Assembly (NCBI RefSeq): GCF_030646165.1
Contig: NZ_JAUTDO010000004.1
Span: forward strand, 1-64,000
From: Conexibacter sp. CPCC 206217
GTDB lineage: Bacteria > Actinomycetota > Thermoleophilia > Solirubrobacterales > Solirubrobacteraceae
Reading direction: 5' to 3'
DNA length: 64,000 nucleotides
Under the pieces are notes generated by a model. That model did not search any database. It saw nothing but the letters and a program-made list of their open reading frames with translations, and had not been told where the DNA came from. The position numbers and the translations under genes were made by a program. Positions 56,080-64,000 of the stretch are shown in pieces (within the stretch, counting starts at the first letter, position 1; each line of letters starts with the position of its first letter).

Positions 56080-58004
56080 CACCGCATCTCCAGCTCGTCG
56101 AACGGCGGATGGCGCAGCAGCTCGAAGATCTCCTCGATCGCGAACGGGCACATCACCGCGGACCGCCCGTGCTCGGTCCAGTAGTAGTTGCTGGCCCGCG
56201 GGTCGCTCCAGACCCGGCGCGCGTTGCGCTCGTCGACGTCGGCGTTGTAGCGGTCGTAGGCCTCCCGCGTGGGCTCGATCGCCCGCCGGTCCTCGCGCAG
56301 CAGGCGCTCGATGCACTCCATCCCGTAGCGCGTCACGAGCTCGTGGAAGGACGCCGGCACGAGCGCGCCGTTCGTGTTCGGCCCGTACACCGACCACAGG
56401 TTCGGGAACCCGGGGTACATGCAGAAGCGATGCGCGCGGGCGCCGCCGACCTTCCACAGGTCGCTCAGCGTCTGGCCCTCGCGGCCGGTCACCGTCATCG
56501 GGAACAGGTACTCGGACGCGTGGAAGCCGGTCGCATAGACGATCACGTCGAGCTCGTGGTGCGTCCCGTCGCCGTCCTCGATCCCGGTCTCGGTGATGCG
56601 CCGGACGCCGCTGGTCACGAGCGTCACGTCGTCGCGCTGGATCGCGTCGAGCACGCTGTACTCGCTGTCGACCAGCACCGCGCGCGCCGACCAGGGCGGA
56701 TGCGCCGGCGTCATGATCGCTCGCAGCTCGGGATCGGCGACCTTGTCGTGCAGGAACGCCAGCGAGGCCTCGCGGCTGATCCGGTTCAGCGCGCTGACCG
56801 TGTGCGGGTCATCGAAGTCCGGATCGATCTCGGTCAGCCGGCCGAACGCCCGGCCGATCGAGAGCGCGCGGATGCGCATGTAGTTCGTGTAGTACGGCAG
56901 GTTGCGATCGAGCCATCCGACCTCCTCCGGGAACGGCGAGAGGTAGCCCTGCACGCCGAACAGCCATTGCGGCGTGCGTTGGAAGGCGACGACGTGCTCG
57001 GTGCTGCGCGCGAGCTCGGGGATGAGCTGGTAGCCGGTGCAGCCGGTGCCGACGACCGCCACCCGCTTGCCCCTCACGTCGGCGTCCTCGGGCCAGCGCG
57101 ACGTGTGCCACGACGCGCCGCGAAAATCCGCCATGCCCTCGATCTCCGGGATCTTCGGGCGGTTGAGGAAGCCGACCGCGGTGAAGACCGCGTTGGAGCG
57201 CACGGTGTACCCGCCGTCCGGCCCCTCGACCTCGACCTCCCACTCCCCCGCCTCCTCGTCCCAGCTCAGCGCGCGCACCTCGGTGTCGAAGACGGTGTGC
57301 TGGTTCAGCTCGAACGTGTCGGCGACCCACTGGAAGTACGCCTGGTTCTCCTCCCAGGTGCAGAACGGGCTCGGGTAGGGGTAGTCCGCACCGAAGATGT
57401 GCGTGTAACCGCGGCTCGGCGTGTCCAGCCGCGCACCGGGGTAGCGCGTCTCCCACCACGTGCCGCCGACGCCGGAGTTCTTCTCGAAGACCTGGAACGG
57501 GATGCCGGCACGCTTGAGCATGAGCGCGATGTTCACGCCGCCGACCCCGGCGCCGATCACCGTGACCGAGAAGCCGTCCAGGCGGTCGGGTCGCTCCTCG
57601 TCGCTCCACGTGACGCTGCGCACCCACGGATCGAGCGCCAGCTCTTCCAGCCACAGCGCGAACTCCGCATCGTCGATCTCGCCCCCGAGCGTCAGCGGGA
57701 TGCTCTGGCGCAGCCGCTCCCGCGAGCCGATCTCCAGCGGACCGGCGCCGGCGTCGCGGCGCGCGCGCAGGAATGCGACGGCCTTGCGGCGCAGCATCGC
57801 GACGTCGGCCTCGTCGGCGACCATCATCGCGGTCTGCAACCCCGACGGATCGGTCATGACGCGGGTCGCGGCGATCTGCTCGTCGCCCGTCAACTGGTAC
57901 AGCAGGCCGCGCAGCACCATCGGCTCGGCGTGGGCGACGGCGCGTTCGATCTGCTCGTCGCTGGCAGCGAGCAGCTCCGAGGCGGTCTCGTGGGTGGTCG
58001 GCAC
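56079..58004 (-). CDS. Baeyer-Villiger monooxygenase, HAPMO-like
   Basis: The protein has 641 residues. FAD motif GAGVGG (151-156), FEKNSGVGGTWWETRYPGAR, the BVMO fingerprint FRGASWHTSRW (294-304) and the NADPH motif GTGCTG (319-324) are intact. The roughly 145-residue N-terminal extension and total length match 4-hydroxyacetophenone monooxygenase (640 residues) rather than shorter cyclohexanone-type enzymes. It converts a ketone to an ester or lactone with NADPH and O2. It starts with a GTG at 58004 that has GAGAGG upstream. It is joined to an esterase gene; its place behind a sugar importer is unusual. Confidence 0.88.
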   Translation of the reverse strand: MPTTHETASELLAASDEQIERAVAHAEPMVLRGLLYQLTGDEQIAATRVMTDPSGLQTAMMVADEADVAMLRRKAVAFLRARRDAGAGPLEIGSRERLRQSIPLTLGGEIDDAEFALWLEELALDPWVRSVTWSDEERPDRLDGFSVTVIGAGVGGVNIALMLKRAGIPFQVFEKNSGVGGTWWETRYPGARLDTPSRGYTHIFGADYPYPSPFCTWEENQAYFQWVADTFELNQHTVFDTEVRALSWDEEAGEWEVEVEGPDGGYTVRSNAVFTAVGFLNRPKIPEIEGMADFRGASWHTSRWPEDADVRGKRVAVVGTGCTGYQLIPELARSTEHVVAFQRTPQWLFGVQGYLSPFPEEVGWLDRNLPYYTNYMRIRALSIGRAFGRLTEIDPDFDDPHTVSALNRISREASLAFLHDKVADPELRAIMTPAHPPWSARAVLVDSEYSVLDAIQRDDVTLVTSGVRRITETGIEDGDGTHHELDVIVYATGFHASEYLFPMTVTGREGQTLSDLWKVGGARAHRFCMYPGFPNLWSVYGPNTNGALVPASFHELVTRYGMECIERLLREDRRAIEPTREAYDRYNADVDERNARRVWSDPRASNYYWTEHGRSAVMCPFAIEEIFELLRHPPFDELEMR

Positions 58005-58019
58005 GTCTCTGCTTCCTCT

Positions 58020-58856
58020 CTAGCCTTTGATGCCGCCCGCGAACCCGGCGACGATCCGCCGCTGCGCGAGCAGGTAGAACACCAGCGCGGGCAGGATCGC
58101 GATCGCGACCCCCGCGAACACGAGCTGCCACTGCCCCAACGACACCTCGGCGAACGAGTACAGCGCGACGGGCAGTGTCGCGTTGGAGGTTCCCGACAGG
58201 AACACGAGCGATACGAACAGGTCGTTCCAGACGAACAGTCCGGTCAGGATCGCCACCGTCCACGTCACCGGCCGCACCAGCGGAAAGACGACACGCCAGT
58301 ACAAGCGCATCGGGCTCGCCCCGTCGACCTCGGCCGCCTCCTCGTATTCATGCGGCACGCCGCGCATGAAGCCCGCGTAGAGAAACACGGTCAGCGGCAT
58401 CATGAAGCCCGTGTAGACGAGGATCACCCCGACGCGCGTCCCCGTCAGCCCGAGCTCGTTGAGCACGCTGAAGAGCGGCAGGATCGCGGCCTGGTGCGGG
58501 AGGATGATCCCGATCACGAAGAGGTAGTAGAGCGTCGAGCTCAGCCGCGTGCGATAGCGCGCGATCGCGTAGGCGCACAGCGAGCCGAAGACGATCAGGA
58601 GCACGACGGTGGACAGCGTGACGACGGCACTGTTGAACATCGCCGACAGCATCGAGACCGGTTCGCTCTGCGCCGCTGCCGAGTAGTTGCCGAGATCCGG
58701 GCTCGACGGGAGCGACAGGGGCGCGACGAGCGCGTCGTCGGGCCCCTTGAGGGAGATCGCGACGAGCAGGTACAGCGGCACGCAGAAGATCAGCGCCCCG
58801 ACCACGAACGCGAGCTCGCGCGCCAGCGACCAGCGGGTGTAGCGGAAGATCTTCAC
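58020..58856 (-). CDS. sugar-type ABC transporter permease (MalG-like)
   Basis: The 278-residue membrane protein has six helices. The EAA motif EYEEAAEVDGASPMRLYWRV, the interface with the ATPase, is intact. The GTG at 58856 overlaps the stop of the first permease (GTGA). It is the second of two permeases (class CUT1) in an operon with the binding protein and MsmK-type ATPase. Confidence 0.88.
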   Translation of the reverse strand: MKIFRYTRWSLARELAFVVGALIFCVPLYLLVAISLKGPDDALVAPLSLPSSPDLGNYSAAAQSEPVSMLSAMFNSAVVTLSTVVLLIVFGSLCAYAIARYRTRLSSTLYYLFVIGIILPHQAAILPLFSVLNELGLTGTRVGVILVYTGFMMPLTVFLYAGFMRGVPHEYEEAAEVDGASPMRLYWRVVFPLVRPVTWTVAILTGLFVWNDLFVSLVFLSGTSNATLPVALYSFAEVSLGQWQLVFAGVAIAILPALVFYLLAQRRIVAGFAGGIKG

Positions 58857-59725
58857 GCGTCACGCTCCTGTCTGCGCAATGCCACGAGCTGCAGCAGCGC
58901 CAGCGTTCCGATGATGAGCGTCAGCACGATCGACAGCGCCGCGCCGTAGCCGAAGCGCCCGTCCGCGAAGCTCTGCTTCCAGACCTGCGTGGCGAGCGTC
59001 TCGGTCGCACCGACCGGCCCGCCTCCGGTGAGGCCGAGGATCTGATCGAACACGCGCAGCCCGAAGATCAGCGTCAGCGTGCTCGCGATGATGAAGGCGG
59101 GGCGCAGCAGCGGCAGCGTGATCCGCCGCAAGCGCAGCCAGGACGATGCGCCGTCGACCGCGGACGCCTCGACGAGGTCGTCGGGAATCGACTGCAGCCC
59201 GGCGAGGTAGATGACCATCGCCAGCCCGGACTGCTGCCAGACGAGCACGACCAGGACGGCGATCAGCGCCCACTCGGGATCGCCGAGCCAGGCGTGCTGC
59301 CAGCTCTCCAGCCCGACCTCGGCGAACAGCGAGTTCACCGGTCCCGACGGGTCCAGGATGTACTTCCAGACGTAGGAGACGGCCAGCGGGCTGAGGATGA
59401 CCGGCAGGAAGAACACCGCCCGCAGCAGGTTGCGGGACTTCAACGTGCGGTTGAGTCCGAGCGCGAGGGCGAGGCCGGCGGCGTTGGTGAGGACGACGAG
59501 CGCGCCGCCGAACACGAGCGTGTGCCACAACGCCCCGCGGGTCAGCGGGTCCTCGAAGATCTGGCGGAAGTTGTCGAGGCCGATCCAGTTGGCGTCGCCG
59601 AGCCCACCCCAGTCGGTGAAGGCGTAGAGCCCGCCCGCCACCACGGGCACGAGCGTGAACGCCACGAGCGCGAAGACGCCGGGCAGCGCCAGCGCGCGGA
59701 AGACGGGATGGACGCGCCTCGTCAT
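58853..59725 (-). CDS. sugar-type ABC transporter permease (MalF-like)
   Basis: The 290-residue membrane protein has about six helices. The EAA loop PDDLVEASAVDGASSWLRLR is intact. The ATG at 59725 overlaps the aldolase stop (ATGA), and its own stop overlaps the next permease. A CUT1-type transport channel, predicted to bring in a sugar or polyol derivative. Confidence 0.88.
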   Translation of the reverse strand: MTRRVHPVFRALALPGVFALVAFTLVPVVAGGLYAFTDWGGLGDANWIGLDNFRQIFEDPLTRGALWHTLVFGGALVVLTNAAGLALALGLNRTLKSRNLLRAVFFLPVILSPLAVSYVWKYILDPSGPVNSLFAEVGLESWQHAWLGDPEWALIAVLVVLVWQQSGLAMVIYLAGLQSIPDDLVEASAVDGASSWLRLRRITLPLLRPAFIIASTLTLIFGLRVFDQILGLTGGGPVGATETLATQVWKQSFADGRFGYGAALSIVLTLIIGTLALLQLVALRRQERDA

Positions 59726-60486
59726 GGCAGCGTCTGCCCGGCCTCGCGCACGAGCGCGACCTCGTGCGCGGACGCGACCCGCAGCGTGAGCACGTCGGCG
59801 CCGACGCCGACAAAGCGGTAGCCGAGCTCGACGCACTGCTTCGCATGGTCGGCGCCGTACGCGAGGATCCCCGCGACGACCGCGGCCCGCTCGCACGCGG
59901 CCGCGATCTCCGTCAGCGCGTCACGGACGCGCGCGGAGCCCGCCACGTCCCGTGGCGCGATCCCGAGCGAGATCCCGAGGTCGATCGGGCCGACGACGAT
60001 CCCAGCCAGGCCGGGCGTCGCCGCAATCGCGTCGATCTCCTCGAGCGCGGCCGCCGACTCGGCCATCACGAAACAGCTCACCCGCCTCTCGAGCGCCTCG
60101 AGGTCGATGCCGAGGTCCGGCCGGCCGGGCCCGAAGCTGCGCCTCCCGGCCGGCGGGTAGCGGCACGCGGCGACCGCGTCCGCCGCCTCCCGCGGGCTGT
60201 CCACCAGCGGCACGATGACGGCGTCGGCTCCCGCATCGAGCACGCGGCCGATCGCGGCGGCGTCGTTCTGCGCGACACGCACGGCGAGCGCGTACGGAGC
60301 GCCCGCCAGCGTGCGGAAGGTCGCGGCCGCGTCCGCCTCGTCGTACGGCCCGTGCTGGCAGTCCAGCCAGACCCAGTCGTAGCCGGCTGCGACGAGCGGC
60401 TCGATGCTGCCCGCACCGAAGTGGGCCAGGCCGCCGAGCGCCGCCTCGCCCCCGTCCCAACGCTCGCGCAGCGCCTGATGCGTCAT
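59722..60486 (-). CDS. HpcH/HpaI-family aldolase
   Basis: The protein has 254 residues. VWLDCQHGPYDEADAAATFR is the conserved loop with the catalytic His, and CFVMAESAAALEEIDAIAAT with VGPIDLGISLGI carries the metal-binding Glu and Asp. Family members cleave 2-keto-3-deoxy acids or related hydroxy-keto acids into pyruvate and an aldehyde with a divalent metal. The ATG at 60486 overlaps the stop of the DUF6282 gene (ATGA). It fits breakdown of an imported sugar acid. Confidence 0.88.
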   Translation of the reverse strand: MTHQALRERWDGGEAALGGLAHFGAGSIEPLVAAGYDWVWLDCQHGPYDEADAAATFRTLAGAPYALAVRVAQNDAAAIGRVLDAGADAVIVPLVDSPREAADAVAACRYPPAGRRSFGPGRPDLGIDLEALERRVSCFVMAESAAALEEIDAIAATPGLAGIVVGPIDLGISLGIAPRDVAGSARVRDALTEIAAACERAAVVAGILAYGADHAKQCVELGYRFVGVGADVLTLRVASAHEVALVREAGQTLP

Positions 60487-61487
60487 GCCCGCGCCTCTTC
60501 CCGCGAGCGTGACCCGAGCCCCAACAGCCGTCCCGGGACGTCCTTGGACATCACATCGATCTCCGCCTCGGCGAACCCCGCCTCGAGCAGCTTCGCGAGC
60601 AGCCAGAGATAGGACTCGACCCCGCCGCTGGAGCCCTTCAGCCCGGCGTCGGTGGAAAGCGTGACGTGCTCGATGCCGATCCCGCGCAGGGTCTCGACGA
60701 GCGCGTCCCCGAGCGTCAGCACCTGGAACGTCGTGAACTCGCAGACCGCGCCGGTCGCGCTGCACAGATCGCGGTAGTCCGCGGGCGTCGCCGGAGCCGT
60801 CATGAGCGCGTGCGTGATGCAGATGCGCTCCACCCTCCGCTCGTGCGCGGCGCGCACGGTCGCCCACACCTCCTCGGTGCTGAGGTGCCCGGTGCCGAAG
60901 GCGATCCCGCCCTCGGCGACCCGGTCGAGGCACTCGACGACCTCAGGGCGCACCGCGCCGGCATCGTCGAGCGTGTACACCACGCGCGGCTTCATCGGGA
61001 CGACCGATTTCACGATCAGCTCCGCCGGATGGACGCCCTGGCCCTCCTGACGCAGCTTCTCGCCGTAGGCGGCGAGCGTCGGCGCACCGACCAGCTTGGC
61101 CCCGAACGCCACCGCCTTGTCGACGGCGTAGACGTTCCAGCCGCCCGTCTGGTTGTTGAGCCAATGCGAGCCGAAGACCTCGAAGGGATCCGCCACGTCG
61201 GCATGGGCCATCGCCAGCCAGGCCGCGTCCTCCATGCCGGTGAGATGGTCCTTGAGCACGATCGCCCGCATGCCGGCGGCCGACGCCTCCTCGGCCGCCT
61301 GGAATGCATCCATGACGCGCAGCTGCGGCGAGGGATCGCAATGCAGATGCATGTCGATGCTGCCGCGCAGGAGCTCCTGCGCGGAGTCGGTCACCCCGTC
61401 GTCGAGGTCGGCGTACCACTGCCGGAACGGCTCCGACATCGCCGAGATCTTCGCGACGAGGGCCTCGGCCTCATCTTGCCGTGCCAA
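60483..61487 (-). CDS. DUF6282 amidohydrolase-like protein
   Basis: The protein has 334 residues. IDMHLHCDPSPQLRVMDAFQ with the HxH metal motif, AIVLKDHLTGMEDAAWLAMA, and ITHALMTAPATPADYRDLCS show a TIM-barrel metal-dependent hydrolase of the DUF6282 type. The reaction is unknown. The start is a TTG at 61487 with AGAGGAG five bases upstream, overlapping the ATPase gene by 17 bases; an ATG 15 codons later is possible. It lies in the operon beside the aldolase and shares its context. Confidence 0.8.
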   Translation of the reverse strand: MARQDEAEALVAKISAMSEPFRQWYADLDDGVTDSAQELLRGSIDMHLHCDPSPQLRVMDAFQAAEEASAAGMRAIVLKDHLTGMEDAAWLAMAHADVADPFEVFGSHWLNNQTGGWNVYAVDKAVAFGAKLVGAPTLAAYGEKLRQEGQGVHPAELIVKSVVPMKPRVVYTLDDAGAVRPEVVECLDRVAEGGIAFGTGHLSTEEVWATVRAAHERRVERICITHALMTAPATPADYRDLCSATGAVCEFTTFQVLTLGDALVETLRGIGIEHVTLSTDAGLKGSSGGVESYLWLLAKLLEAGFAEAEIDVMSKDVPGRLLGLGSRSREEARA

Positions 61488-62622
61488 CGTGGCTCCTCTC
61501 GTCTGTCGCGTTGCTGTGCGGAGCGCCGTCGACGGCGCGCCCGTGATCGGGGTCGAAGAAGCGCAGCCGGTCCGGGCGGACCGCGAACGTCAGCGGCGCC
61601 CCCGCGCGCACCCGCTGCTCGGAATCCAGGCGCGCGACGAGCGGGATCGCTCCGCCCTCTCCAGGCAGCTCCGCATGCACGAGCTGCTCGGATCCGAGCG
61701 TCTCGATCAGCAGGCAGGCGGCGGCCAGCCCGCCGGCCCCCGCCGGCGCCAGCTCGAGGTGCTCGGGCCGGACGCCCACCGTCAGCTCGCGCCCGGCGTG
61801 GGCCGCCAGCGCCGGCTGCGCCGAGCGCAGCATGAGCGACTGCCCGCCGATGCGGCAGACCAGCTCGTCGCCGTCGCGCTCGATGCGCCCGGACAGGAGG
61901 TTCATCGACGGGCTGCCGAGGAAGCCGGCGACGAACAGGTTCGCGGGACGGTCGAACACCTCCTGCGGCGTCGCGCACTGCTGCAGCACCCCATCGCGCA
62001 TGACCGCGATGCGGTGCCCCATCGTCATCGCCTCGAGCTGGTCGTGGGTCACGTAGATCGTGGTGACGCCCAGCTCGCGCTGCAGGGTCATCACCTCGAC
62101 GCGCATCTGCCCGCGCAGCTTCGCGTCGAGGTTCGACAGCGGCTCGTCCATCGCGAAGACCTTCGGCCGGCGCACGATCGCGCGACCCATCGCGACCCGC
62201 TGGCGCTGGCCGCCCGACAGCCGCCCGGGGCGGCGGTCGATCAGCGCCTCCAGCCCGAGCCGCGTCGCGACGTGCTCGACCGTCGCGCGGACCTCCTTGC
62301 GCGGCATGCCCTGCGCCCGCAGCGGGAACGCGATGTTCTCGAACACCGTCATGTGCGGGTACAGCGCGTAGCTCTGGAAGATCATCGCCACGTCCCGCGC
62401 CTTCGGTGCCAGGTCGTTGACGACCCGCCCGTCGATGCTGATCTCGCCCGACGTGATCTGCTCGAGCCCGGCGACCATGCGCAGCGCAGTGGTCTTGCCG
62501 CAGCCCGACGGGCCGACGAAGACGAGCAGCTCCCCGTCGGGAATGGTCAGGTCGAGCGCTTGCACCGCCGTCGTTCCGTCGGGGTAGACCTTGCCCACCC
62601 CGTTGAAGCTCACCATCGCCAT
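61471..62622 (-). CDS. sugar ABC transporter ATP-binding protein (MsmK/UgpC type)
   Basis: The protein has 383 residues. Walker A GPSGCGKTT, signature LSGGQRQRVAMGRAIVRRP, Walker B KVFAMDEPLSNLDAKL and switch His in TIYVTHDQLEAMTMG, then the C-terminal OB/TOBE domain (from about 240) that marks the UgpC/MalK class. The ATG at 62622 is used; another ATG lies two codons later. It energises the two permeases further down the operon. Confidence 0.92.
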   Translation of the reverse strand: MAMVSFNGVGKVYPDGTTAVQALDLTIPDGELLVFVGPSGCGKTTALRMVAGLEQITSGEISIDGRVVNDLAPKARDVAMIFQSYALYPHMTVFENIAFPLRAQGMPRKEVRATVEHVATRLGLEALIDRRPGRLSGGQRQRVAMGRAIVRRPKVFAMDEPLSNLDAKLRGQMRVEVMTLQRELGVTTIYVTHDQLEAMTMGHRIAVMRDGVLQQCATPQEVFDRPANLFVAGFLGSPSMNLLSGRIERDGDELVCRIGGQSLMLRSAQPALAAHAGRELTVGVRPEHLELAPAGAGGLAAACLLIETLGSEQLVHAELPGEGGAIPLVARLDSEQRVRAGAPLTFAVRPDRLRFFDPDHGRAVDGAPHSNATDERSHVGTAR

Positions 62623-62630
62623 CGCGTCGT

Positions 62631-63518
62631 TCAGCGCTCCCGGCGCTCGAGCGTGACGGGCACGTCCCACGGGTTCTCGGGCGAGGTCTGCCAGCGCGGC
62701 GGCGGGACGTTGATGGTGAGATGCGTCTCGGTCTCGGTGCCGATCGCGCCGTTGCCGTGCGGCACGCCGGGCGGGATCGCGACGAGCGTGTGCGGTCCCA
62801 CCTCGTGGTGCTCGAATCCGATCTCGACCCCGAGCGTGCCCTCCGTGACGTAGTAGAACTGGTGGAACTCGTGCACGTGCAGCCCCATGCCGCGCGCGAC
62901 GCCGGGCTGCGACTTCAGCACGAACCACATCAGCTCGTTCGAGTCGGGGAACGCGGCGTCGAACTTGCCGGAAGGCTCCGACAGGAAGTGGCCGCGGGTC
63001 CCGGGCTGGGACTCCGGCCACTCGTCGGGTCGCAGGTGGGCGACGCTGCCTCCCGGCGCCCACGTGCCCGGGTCTCCCGCCCACTCCATGAACGTCCGGC
63101 CGATTCCCATGCCGGGGGCGATGACCTCGAGGTGCAGCTCGCGCTCGGTACCCGGGTTGCGATGCTTGTGCGGCGTTCCCGCGGGGATGTGCGCGACCGA
63201 GCCCGCGTTCAGGATGTGGGTCTCCTGCCCCAGGCGCAGCTCCATCGTCCCTTCCAGGACGTAGAAGAACTGGTCCATGCCGTGCGAGTGCGGCGGCGGT
63301 CCGAGCCTGCCGGGCGCGTTGCCGCAGAGCGTCAGCATGACCTCCGAGGAGAGGTGCAGCTGGATCGCGAAGAACATGTCGTCTGGCGCGAGCGACAGGT
63401 CGACCGGGCGCACGAAACCGGTCTCGGCCGGGTTCACGATCCCCGGGGCGACCGCGCCGCCCTGCGACCAGTCGGGCTCGCCGACGAACATCGGATTGCT
63501 GGTGCGAGTCGAGCTCAT
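62631..63518 (-). CDS. bicupin protein
   Basis: The 295-residue protein has two cupin barrels. The first has GPPPHSHGMDQFFYVLEGTM, the second MGLHVHEFHQFYYVTEGTLG; both retain His residues for a metal. It probably acts as a dioxygenase or isomerase on an acidic substrate of the pathway, but the cupin fold alone does not fix the reaction. The ATG at 63518 overlaps the stop of the binding-protein gene (ATGA), and the gene precedes the ATPase. Confidence 0.8.
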   Translation of the reverse strand: MSSTRTSNPMFVGEPDWSQGGAVAPGIVNPAETGFVRPVDLSLAPDDMFFAIQLHLSSEVMLTLCGNAPGRLGPPPHSHGMDQFFYVLEGTMELRLGQETHILNAGSVAHIPAGTPHKHRNPGTERELHLEVIAPGMGIGRTFMEWAGDPGTWAPGGSVAHLRPDEWPESQPGTRGHFLSEPSGKFDAAFPDSNELMWFVLKSQPGVARGMGLHVHEFHQFYYVTEGTLGVEIGFEHHEVGPHTLVAIPPGVPHGNGAIGTETETHLTINVPPPRWQTSPENPWDVPVTLERRER

Positions 63519-64000
63519 CTGCCGTACGTGCTGTCGAGGTCGGCGAGGATGTCGTCGACCGTCTTCTGGCCCGTCAGCAGGCCGGCGAGATCGGTCGAGA
63601 GCGTCGCGTTGGTCGAGGCCGACTTCCAGTCGTTGGGCTGGCCGACGACGTTGTTGCCGCCCGGCTCGAGGTTGGCGCTCAGCGGTGCCATGAACTCCGG
63701 GAACGTGCCCGCCTCGAAATCCGCCGGCGCGACCGTCTGCTGCACCTCGTTGTAGGCGCGGCTCCCGTCGAGCGTCGCGACGAAGTCGATGAACTGCTCG
63801 GCGAGCGCTCTGTTCTTCGACTTCGCGTTCATCGCGACGAGCGGATCGACCTGGACCGACAGGAAGGTGGTGTCCGGACCGTCGCCGGGCAGCGGGGCGA
63901 CCGACCAGTCGAACGTCGGTTTGGCGGCGAGGACGGTCGCCAGCTGCGGCTGGATGATCGGGTACATGAGCGCCTTGCCGCTGGCGAACCGCGCGGTCGC
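63515..64000 (-). CDS. sugar-type ABC transporter substrate-binding protein, C-terminal part
   Basis: The frame is open from the right edge (64000) to its stop at 63515 and covers the last 161 residues. Seen are ATARFASGKALMYPI, FLSVQVDPLVAMNAKSKNRA, LAEQFIDFVATLDGSRAYNE and a tail ending STYGR, as in the C-terminal lobe of extracellular solute-binding proteins family 1. The signal sequence and ligand-binding N-terminus lie outside the window. It is first in the long operon described here and feeds the MalF/MalG-like permeases. Confidence 0.82.
   Translation of the reverse strand, partial: ATARFASGKALMYPIIQPQLATVLAAKPTFDWSVAPLPGDGPDTTFLSVQVDPLVAMNAKSKNRALAEQFIDFVATLDGSRAYNEVQQTVAPADFEAGTFPEFMAPLSANLEPGGNNVVGQPNDWKSASTNATLSTDLAGLLTGQKTVDDILADLDSTYGR

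Noticed and set aside
55368..58949. A plus-strand open frame of nearly 1200 codons opposite the esterase, BVMO and permease.
   Set aside because: It crosses three well-supported minus-strand genes with intact catalytic motifs and has unnatural Arg-rich content.

Overview
The window is very GC-rich with dense ATGA/GTGA gene overlaps, frequent GTG/TTG starts and many Ala/Arg-rich secreted proteins. HtaA and PKD surface proteins, a Liv-type ABC operon, UTRA-type GntR and MmpL families together suggest an actinomycete. My best guess is a Conexibacter/Solirubrobacter-like Thermoleophilia; this is inference from style, and no rRNA is present to confirm it.

Region 1 (1-29.4 kb) is an accessory, defence-rich island. 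It opens with the N-terminus of an LCP-family envelope protein and two small secreted proteins. A complete type I restriction-modification operon (hsdR-hsdS-hsdM, minus strand) follows, bracketed by short hairpin repeats, with a decayed tyrosine recombinase just outside. Next come an XRE/ImmA metallopeptidase with a small partner, then a tightly overlapped three-gene operon: UvrD-like helicase, DarT-type ADP-ribosyltransferase (carrying a frameshift) and an ADP-ribosylglycohydrolase fused to a VOC-like domain. A divergent pair encodes an unrecognised soluble protein and a three-helix membrane protein. From 17.6 to 29.3 kb there are inverted copies of a module ending in a tRNA 3' end, dispersed palindromic repeats, a large HtaA/Ig cell-surface protein, a MazEF-type toxin-antitoxin pair, a HEPN protein, a DUF6883/DUF4926 pair, an MFS drug exporter, and several broken toxin, antitoxin and regulator genes.

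Region 2 (29.4-43.0 kb) is a catabolic cluster on the minus strand. In transcription order it runs: GntR regulator, Liv-type binding protein, permease, a fused permease/ATPase, a second ATPase, a metallo-beta-lactamase-fold hydrolase, two pairs of CoA-transferase subunits, a ThDP-dependent enzyme and an FGGY kinase. A near-identical 13-bp motif overlaps a TATACT -10 box in front of both gntR and the CoA-transferase genes, pointing to local GntR control. The logic suggested is uptake of an organic acid or lactone, ring opening, CoA activation and C-C bond cleavage; the substrate is unknown.

Region 3 (43.1-55.1 kb) is more ordinary: a GAF-GGDEF diguanylate cyclase, a secreted PKD protein, a RibD-like reductase, an MmpL exporter divergent from a two-component system, a methyltransferase, a LuxR regulator with a hydrolase domain, a remnant FtsX tail, and a zinc-free quinone-oxidoreductase-type enzyme divergent from an HxlR regulator.

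Region 4 (55.1-64.0 kb) is one long minus-strand operon. It encodes a sugar-type ABC importer (binding protein cut by the window edge, two permeases, MsmK-type ATPase), a bicupin, a DUF6282 amidohydrolase-like protein, an HpcH/HpaI aldolase, a Baeyer-Villiger monooxygenase with a long N-terminal extension and an HSL-family esterase. The last two could convert a ketone to an ester and then hydrolyse it.
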